Shown here: piece after piece, positions 58,902-64,000 of the stretch
Layout: each line of letters opens with the position of its first letter
Position numbering within the stretch: position 1 is the stretch's first letter
Origin: Streptomyces coacervatus
GTDB lineage: Bacteria; Actinomycetota; Actinomycetes; Streptomycetales; Streptomycetaceae
NCBI RefSeq assembly: GCF_029223485.1
Contig: NZ_JARHTP010000025.1
Span: 1 to 64,000 of the forward strand
DNA: 64,000 nt
Direction: 5' to 3'
Notes under the pieces: model-generated
What the model was told of the DNA's origin: nothing
Seen by the model: the letters and a program-made list of their open reading frames with translations, nothing else
The model's database searches: none
Translations under genes and position numbers: made by a program

Positions 58902-59440
58902 GCGACACCTCCCAGGCACTTGCGCAGCTGGGTGAGTCCATCGCGCATACGGGTCTTGACCGTGCCCAGCGGCAGGGAGAGCCGCTCGGCCACTTCACGG
59001 TACGTGTAGCCGTCGTAGTAGGCGAGGGTGACGGACTGGCGCTGCAGGGCCGTGAGGCGGTCCAGGCAGCGGCGTACCCACTCACGTTCGAGGCCCGCCT
59101 CGACCTCCTCGGTGACCTGGTCGAAGGCGGGGTGGTGGGCCCGGCGGGCCTCGCGCTGTTCACGGTCGACGGCCGCTCGGGCGCTGCGCACCCGGTCGAC
59201 GGCGCGGCGGTGGGCGAGGGTGAGGATCCAGGACAGGGCGCTGCCGCGTCCGGGGTCGAACCGTGCGGCGGACCGCCAGAGTTCGAGCAGCACCTCCTGC
59301 GCCACTTCCTCCGACTGCGCGGGGTCCCGTACGACCCGGCGGACCAGTCCGAACACCGGACCGGACACCAGCCCGTACAGCTCCTCGAATGCCTTCTGGT
59401 CGCCGCCTGCCACGAGTACCAGAAGCTCGTCCGCCTCCAC
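58898..59440 (-). CDS. sigK: ECF sigma factor SigK
   Basis: 180 residues from GTG 59440 with GGGGAGAGGGGGA upstream. Region 2 in DPAQSEEVAQEVLLELWRSA and GSALSWILTLAHRRAVDRVR, region 4 in LTALQRQSVTLAYYDGYTYR then EVAERLSLPLGTVKTRMRDG. The sequence is close to M. tuberculosis SigK (ECF19 group) throughout. A CCATCC-N15-GCGAAT promoter on the minus strand directly upstream points to autoregulation. Confidence 0.93.
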   Translation of the reverse strand: MEADELLVLVAGGDQKAFEELYGLVSGPVFGLVRRVVRDPAQSEEVAQEVLLELWRSAARFDPGRGSALSWILTLAHRRAVDRVRSARAAVDREQREARRAHHPAFDQVTEEVEAGLEREWVRRCLDRLTALQRQSVTLAYYDGYTYREVAERLSLPLGTVKTRMRDGLTQLRKCLGGVA

Positions 59441-59489
59441 TCGGTCCCCCTCTCCCCGGCCGCATGGGCCCCGTCCCGTCACACCAGGC

Positions 59490-59516
59490 ATTCGCAACGA
59501 ACGCACCTCCGGATGG
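59490..59516 (-). promoter_or_regulatory. SigK-type promoter of sigK-rskA
   Basis: On the minus strand CCATCC (-35, 59516-59511), 15 bases, GCGAAT (-10, 59495-59490). It closely matches the mycobacterial SigK consensus CCATCC/CCGAAT. The predicted start is about 40 bases before the sigK GTG. Confidence 0.75.
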
Positions 59517-59663
59517 GGTTACGGATCGGCGGGCCCAAAACGCGGGTTCGCGCCACATCAATGAAGTAGCGCCCCACCCATGAAGTCGCGCCCCACCGAA
59601 GAAGTTTCGCTGCTCGGCTGAGACAAGATCCCGGGTTCGCCGTAAAGACGTTTGGGATTCGAC

Positions 59664-59690
59664 CAATCCACCCTGCCGACCGCTCCGAAT
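59664..59690 (+). promoter_or_regulatory. SigK-type promoter of the DUF4331 gene
   Basis: CAATCC (-35, 59664-59669), 15 bases, CCGAAT (-10, 59685-59690), with the same spacing as the divergent sigK promoter. The predicted transcript starts about 33 bases before the ATG. Confidence 0.75.
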
Positions 59691-59729
59691 CAGCGTTCGT
59701 CAGGCAAGTTGGGACTGAGGACGGACGGC

Positions 59730-61262
59730 ATGACAACTGACTCCAGGAGCGGTGCGGGACGCAGGAGCATCGCGACCCTGATAGCTGGCGCGCTGGCCGC
59801 CGGGGGGCTCGCGGCCGCCGGCGTGGCCACGCTGGAACCGGGGGCGGCCTCCGCCTCCAGTCACCGGGAGGCTCCGCTGATCTCGGGGCAGCCCCAGTAC
59901 GACAACACGGACCTGTACGCGTTCGTCAGCCCGGACAAGCCGGACACGACGACGCTCATCGCGAACTTCATCCCCTTCGAGGAGCCGGCCGGCGGCCCGA
60001 ACTTCTACCAGTTCGGCGACGACGCCCAGTACGACATCCACATCGACAACAACGGTGACGCGCAGGGTGACCTGCTGCTCCGCTACACCTTCCGCACGCA
60101 GACGAAGAACAAGAAGTCGTTCCTGTACAACACGGGCGTGGTCAACAACCTGACCGACCCCGACCTGAACATCACGCAGACGTACGACATCGACCTGATC
60201 AAGCTGAAGAACCAGCGGGTCGTCTCGAAGACCAAGCTCGCCGATGACATTCCGGTGGCCCCGTCGGACGTCGGCAAGGCGTCGATGCCCGACTACAACA
60301 AGCTGCGCGAGCAAGCGATCTACAAGCTGTCCAACGGCGGCCAGACCTTCGCCGGCCAGGCCGACGACCCGTTCTTCGCGGACCTGCGCGTCTTCGACCT
60401 GCTGTACGGCGGGAACCTCTCCGAGGTCGGCCGGGACACCCTCAAGGGCTACAACGTCAACTCGATCGCCCTGCAGCTCCCGACCGACATGATCACGGAG
60501 TCCAAGAACCAGCCGGTCGTCGGCGTCTGGTCGACCGTCGAGCGCAAGAACGCCCGAGGCTACTACGAGCAGGTCTCGCGCCTCGGCAACCCGCTGGTCA
60601 ACGAGGTCGTCAACCCGCTGAAGGACAAGGACAAGTTCAACGCGTCCTCGCCGTGGGAGGACGGGCAGTTCCTGAAGAACGTGACCAACCCGGAGCTGCC
60701 GAAGCTCATCGAGGCGATCTACAAGATCAAGGCGCCGTCCGAGCCGCGCAACGACCTCGTCGATGTGTTCCTGAAGGGCGTCAAGGGGCTCAACCAGCCG
60801 CCGAAGGTGCGGGCGGCGGAGGAGCTGCGCCTGAACACGTCCATCAAGCCGACCGCCTCTCCGAAGCGGCTGGGTGTTCTCGACGGTGACAACGCGGGCT
60901 TCCCGAACGGACGCCGGCTCACCGACGACGTGATCGACGAGGCACTCCAGGTCATGGAGGGCGAACTGGTCGGCTCCAAGAACGACTTGGGCGACGCGGT
61001 GAACGCGAACGACAAGGGCTTCGGCAAGTACTTCCCGTACCTGGCCAACCCGACGTCCGGTTCGCGCGGTGCCACCGCCAAGGGTGTCAGCAGCGGCACC
61101 GACGTCAAGAACCAGCTCGGCGACGCCCTGCAGCCCGCATCGTCCGGCGGCATGGACAACACCACGCTGATCGCCGCCTCCGCGGGTGGCGGTGCGGCCG
61201 GGATCGCGCTGATCGGCGCGGGGCTGATGTGGTGGCGCCGGATGCGGAGCCGCGTGTACTAG
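59730..61262 (+). CDS. Secreted, membrane-anchored DUF4331 protein
   Basis: 510 residues. Tat-like leader (GRRSIATLIAGALAAGGLAA) with cleavage near GAASA|SSHRE. The mature start SSHREAPLISGQPQYDNTDL and FVSPDKPDTTTLIANFIPFE are DUF4331 hallmarks. Near the C-terminus a helix (AASAGGGAAGIALIGAGLMW) and WRRMRSRVY tail anchor it in the membrane. Function of the family is not established. The SigK-like promoter upstream suggests that it is the main SigK target here, in the same way that secreted antigens are in mycobacteria. Confidence 0.9.
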   Translation: MTTDSRSGAGRRSIATLIAGALAAGGLAAAGVATLEPGAASASSHREAPLISGQPQYDNTDLYAFVSPDKPDTTTLIANFIPFEEPAGGPNFYQFGDDAQYDIHIDNNGDAQGDLLLRYTFRTQTKNKKSFLYNTGVVNNLTDPDLNITQTYDIDLIKLKNQRVVSKTKLADDIPVAPSDVGKASMPDYNKLREQAIYKLSNGGQTFAGQADDPFFADLRVFDLLYGGNLSEVGRDTLKGYNVNSIALQLPTDMITESKNQPVVGVWSTVERKNARGYYEQVSRLGNPLVNEVVNPLKDKDKFNASSPWEDGQFLKNVTNPELPKLIEAIYKIKAPSEPRNDLVDVFLKGVKGLNQPPKVRAAEELRLNTSIKPTASPKRLGVLDGDNAGFPNGRRLTDDVIDEALQVMEGELVGSKNDLGDAVNANDKGFGKYFPYLANPTSGSRGATAKGVSSGTDVKNQLGDALQPASSGGMDNTTLIAASAGGGAAGIALIGAGLMWWRRMRSRVY

Positions 61263-61372
61263 GCACCGCACCCACAGACTGGCGCGGCCTGCACGTACTC
61301 ATCCCCCACGGTGCGGGCCGCGCCGCCGCAGGCGGCAACTTCCGTATATTGCACGTCACTTGAGGAGAGGGC

Positions 61373-62899
61373 ATGGGCCCGCGTACGAACGACAGCGAGG
61401 ACCGCTCCGCGGAGAGCGGGGAGAGTGCCGGGATCGGTAGTGGGGCGTCTGCGGGTTCGTCTGGGCTGGTCGCGCAGTTCCCCGCGCCCCTGAACGGGGC
61501 TGCCGAACCGGAGGCGGAATCAGACGAGCGCGTCGCCGCCGTCCGTCGGGTTGCTGCCGCCGGGCGGCGTTGGCATCTCGGGCGGATGACCGGGCTTGCC
61601 GCGCTGTTGGCCGTTGCCCTCACCGGTGGGTCCATCGCCTACGGCGCCATCCGGGACGGCAACACCACGACCGTGTCCGCAGCGCCGAGCGCGCTGTCCC
61701 CGGCGCTGCTGAGCAGCGGCAACATCGACGCGAGCATCCTCTCCCTGCAGGCCCATCTCAAGGCGCAGCCAAGGGACTTCGGAAGCTGGGCAGGCCTCGG
61801 GCTGGCCTATGTCGAGCAGGCCCGCACCAAGGGTGACCCGTCCCGCTACCCGCAGGCCGACAAGGCCCTGAAGCGCTCCCTCGACCTGAAGCCCGGCAAC
61901 GAGCAGGCCGTCACCGGTCAGGCCGCCCTCGCCGCGGCCCGGCACGACTTCAAGGACGCACTGAAGTACGCCGACCAGGTCCTGAAGGAGAACCCCTACA
62001 GCTCGAACGGCCTCTCCTCCCGTATCGATGCCCTGGTCGAACTCGGCCGCTACGCCGACGCGTCGAAGGCCGCCGACACTGCCGACTCCCGGCGCCCGGG
62101 CATTCCGGTCTTCACCCGGTACGCGTATGTGCACGAGCTGCGCGGCGACGTGAAGACGGCCCGGCGGGTCCTGGAGCAGGCCCTCGGCACCGCAAGCACC
62201 CCGGGCGACATCTCGTACGTCGCCTTCCAGCTCGGTCAACTCGCCTGGAACCAGGGCGACTACAAGACCGCGCTCACCTACTACGCCCGCGCCCTCGCCG
62301 CCGACGACAACTATCTGCCGGCGCTGGAGGGCCGCGCCCGCGCCGAGTACGCGAGCGGCGACAAGGCGGCCGGGCTCAGGTCCATGGAGCAGCTCGTCGC
62401 CCGCTATCCGCTGCCCCAACCCCTCGTGGAACTCGGCGAGATGTACGAGGACCGCGGCGCCGACGGCGACAAGGCGAAGGCCCGCGACCAGTACGCCCTG
62501 GTCGACGCCTGGATCGCGCTCGCCCGCGCCAACGGGGTCAACGCCGACCTCGACACCGCCCTCGCGGCGGCCGACCACGGCGACAAGGCCGCGGCCCTGC
62601 GCGCCGCCCGCGCCGAGTGGGCCCGCCGCCACACCGTGCACACCGCGGACGCCCTGGCCTGGGCCCTGCACGTGGGCGGCAAGGACGAGGAAGCCCTCCC
62701 GTACGCCCGGCAGGCGACGGCCACCGGCTACCGCAACGCCTCGTTCCTCTACCACCGCGGCATGATCGAACGCGCCACCGGCCACATGAAGGACGCCCGC
62801 GCCTCCCTCAAGGCGGCGCTGAAGCTCAACCCGGGCTTCTCACCCCTGGGCGCCGGCGAGGCCCGCAAGGCGCTCAAGGACCTGGAGGCGGCCAAGTGA
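61373..62899 (+). CDS. TPR-repeat protein with N-terminal membrane helix
   Basis: 508 residues. One helix (MTGLAALLAVALTGGSIAYG) anchors it; the rest lies outside and is built of tetratricopeptide repeats such as WAGLGLAYVEQARTKGDPSR, AFQLGQLAWNQGDYKTALTY and NASFLYHRGMIERATGHMKD. The cytoplasmic N-terminus contains SSGLVAQFPAPLNGAAEPE, read from a dispersed repeat. It is translationally coupled (GTGA) to the nickel/cobalt transporter gene and follows the DUF4331 gene by 110 bases. Probably a scaffold of a surface complex. Confidence 0.85.
   Translation: MGPRTNDSEDRSAESGESAGIGSGASAGSSGLVAQFPAPLNGAAEPEAESDERVAAVRRVAAAGRRWHLGRMTGLAALLAVALTGGSIAYGAIRDGNTTTVSAAPSALSPALLSSGNIDASILSLQAHLKAQPRDFGSWAGLGLAYVEQARTKGDPSRYPQADKALKRSLDLKPGNEQAVTGQAALAAARHDFKDALKYADQVLKENPYSSNGLSSRIDALVELGRYADASKAADTADSRRPGIPVFTRYAYVHELRGDVKTARRVLEQALGTASTPGDISYVAFQLGQLAWNQGDYKTALTYYARALAADDNYLPALEGRARAEYASGDKAAGLRSMEQLVARYPLPQPLVELGEMYEDRGADGDKAKARDQYALVDAWIALARANGVNADLDTALAAADHGDKAAALRAARAEWARRHTVHTADALAWALHVGGKDEEALPYARQATATGYRNASFLYHRGMIERATGHMKDARASLKAALKLNPGFSPLGAGEARKALKDLEAAK
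61441..61500 (-). repeat. Dispersed hairpin repeat, copy 8, inside a coding sequence
   Basis: Minus-oriented copy: GCCCC-TGAAC-GGGGC hairpin preceded by GGCTGGTCGCGCAGTTCCCC and the CTGCGGGTTCGTCTGG tail. It is in frame within the 5' end of the TPR gene. Confidence 0.88.
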
Positions 62900-64000
62900 A
62901 CCCCCGTCGATTGCTCGCCTCCACCGGGGCCGTCCTCACGGCGGCCTGCGCGCTCGCACTGGCTCCTTCCGCCAGTGCGAGCGCGCACCCCCTGGGCAAC
63001 TTCACCGTCAACCGCTACGACGGCCTCGTGGCAGCCCCCGGCAAGCTCCGCGTCGACCACGTCGAGGACCTCGCCGAGATCCCGGCCACCCAGGCCAAGC
63101 CGGACATCAAGCGGCTCGGCATGACCGAGTGGGCGCGGGAGCGGTGCGCAAAGGCCGCGGACGGCAGCAAGGTCACCGTCGACGGGCGGGCCGCCACGCT
63201 GACCGTCGGCAGCAGCCGGGCGCAGCTGAGGCCCGGGCAGGCGGGCCTGAACACCCTCCGGGTGGAGTGCCGGCTGACCGCACCTCTCCCCAAAGGCGAC
63301 ACCGTGGCCCTCGGCTTCCACAGCGCGGGCGCCACCTCCGGGCCCGGCTGGCGGGAGATCACCGCCCGCGGCGACCGGATGACGCTCACCGCGACGGACG
63401 TACCGAAGACGTCGGTGTCCCAAGAACTCACCAGCTATCCCAAGGAGTTGCTCTCCTCGCCCGCCGACACCTCGTCCGCGTCCCTGCGGGTGCGCCCCGG
63501 CGGACCGGCCCTGGTCGAGGAGGAGCGGAACGCCCCCGCCGCCTCCGTTCTGCCGCGCGGCGCCGACCGCTGGACACAGGCCCTGAACAACCTGGTCGCC
63601 CGCCACCACCTCACCGTCGGCTTCGCCGCGCTCTCGCTGCTCATCGCGATCGTCCTGGGCGCGATGCACGCGCTCGCCCCGGGCCACGGCAAGACCCTGA
63701 TGGCCGCGACGGCAGCCGCCCGCGGGGGCCGCGCCCGCCTCAAGGACGTCATGCCCCTGGCCGCCTCGGTGACGGTCACGCACACCCTGGGCGTGGTCGC
63801 CCTCGGCCTCCTGGTCACGGCCGGCTCGGCGGCGGCCCCCTCGGTGATCACCTGGCTGGGCATCGCCAGCGGCGTCATGGTGATCTGCGCGGGCGCCACC
63901 CTCGTACGCCGGGCCTGGCGCAACCGCGGCCCCGGGCACGGACACACCCATGACCACGGGCACGGACATACGCACGACCACGACCATCCGCACCCGCACG
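62896..64000 (+). CDS. Nickel/cobalt transporter (NicO/RcnA-like), truncated by window end
   Basis: 368 codons visible, frame still open at 64000. Signal-like N-terminus (LLASTGAVLTAACALALAPS) and HPLGNFTVNRYDGLV, the usual start of the extracellular domain of this family. From residue 230 on are membrane helices with ALSLLIAIVLGAMHALAPGH and GKTLMAATAAARGGRARLKD (HxxxPGHGK motif), then SVTVTHTLGVVALGLL. At the window edge there is a His/Asp loop (HGHTHDHGHGHTHDHDHPH) expected to bind metal. GTG 62896 overlaps the TPR gene stop. It imports or exports Ni or Co; direction unknown. Confidence 0.9.
   Translation, partial: MNPRRLLASTGAVLTAACALALAPSASASAHPLGNFTVNRYDGLVAAPGKLRVDHVEDLAEIPATQAKPDIKRLGMTEWARERCAKAADGSKVTVDGRAATLTVGSSRAQLRPGQAGLNTLRVECRLTAPLPKGDTVALGFHSAGATSGPGWREITARGDRMTLTATDVPKTSVSQELTSYPKELLSSPADTSSASLRVRPGGPALVEEERNAPAASVLPRGADRWTQALNNLVARHHLTVGFAALSLLIAIVLGAMHALAPGHGKTLMAATAAARGGRARLKDVMPLAASVTVTHTLGVVALGLLVTAGSAAAPSVITWLGIASGVMVICAGATLVRRAWRNRGPGHGHTHDHGHGHTHDHDHPHPH

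Overview
The window is about 70-73% G+C, uses codons with G or C in the third position, has many GTG starts and GGAGG-type ribosome binding sites, and carries a chromosomal gene set (SoxR, mycobacterial-type SigK/RskA, class F sortase, YedY-like oxidoreductase, many TetR regulators) typical of Streptomyces. No tRNA, rRNA, CRISPR array, transposase or plasmid function was seen. The order gluconate genes - soxR - hmgA resembles, from memory, the S. coelicolor region around SCO1678-SCO1725; the contractile injection genes at the left edge look like a lineage-specific neighbour.

Layout. 1-3739 (minus): end of an extracellular contractile injection system operon (sheath, tube, baseplate-like protein, one truncated gene). 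4105-9177: ychJ and a gluconate/idonate utilisation locus (GntR repressor, gluconokinase, GntP permease, two dehydrogenases) with two FadR-type operators. 9316-17063: secreted protein, Moco oxidoreductase with cytochrome b, amino-acid permease, DMT transporter, Nudix hydrolase, two DUF202 proteins. 17096-18453: quinone oxidoreductase and a histidine-rich protein. 18647-24043: two convergent transcription units (APH-type kinase + acyl-CoA dehydrogenase; SDR + acyl-CoA ligase + TetR) that share an operator and resemble a split ACAD10/11 or lva-type 4-hydroxy-acid pathway. 24200-33214: NamZ-like muramidase, alpha/beta hydrolase, penicillin acylase, BKACE enzyme, Rnl5-like RNA ligase. 33381-41777: SoxR, MaoC, two TetR regulators with visible operators, acyl-CoA dehydrogenase, drug/metabolite exporter, alcohol and aldehyde dehydrogenases. 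41941-47746: orphan sugar-ABC ATPase, sortase F with a membrane-anchored secreted protein, MFS and citrate transporters. 47869-55714: formate-dehydrogenase-like molybdoprotein, TetR, lipoprotein, homogentisate dioxygenase with a GntR regulator, a stand-alone type ISP specificity-domain protein and a TetR. 55778-57501: DrrAB-type exporter. 57684-64000: RskA/SigK with two divergent SigK-like promoters, a DUF4331 secreted protein, a TPR protein and a nickel/cobalt transporter cut by the window end.

Two things stand out. First, most of the catabolic units carry their own TetR or GntR regulator and readable palindromic operators, several of them repeated at a second promoter, so small regulons can be drawn from sequence alone. 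Second, two families of dispersed repeat (a hairpin followed by a GGGGAACTGCGCGACC tail, eight copies; and an element containing GTTTGAGGACGAGG, two loci) have inserted between and also inside genes. At least five proteins have peptide segments or tails encoded by these repeats.
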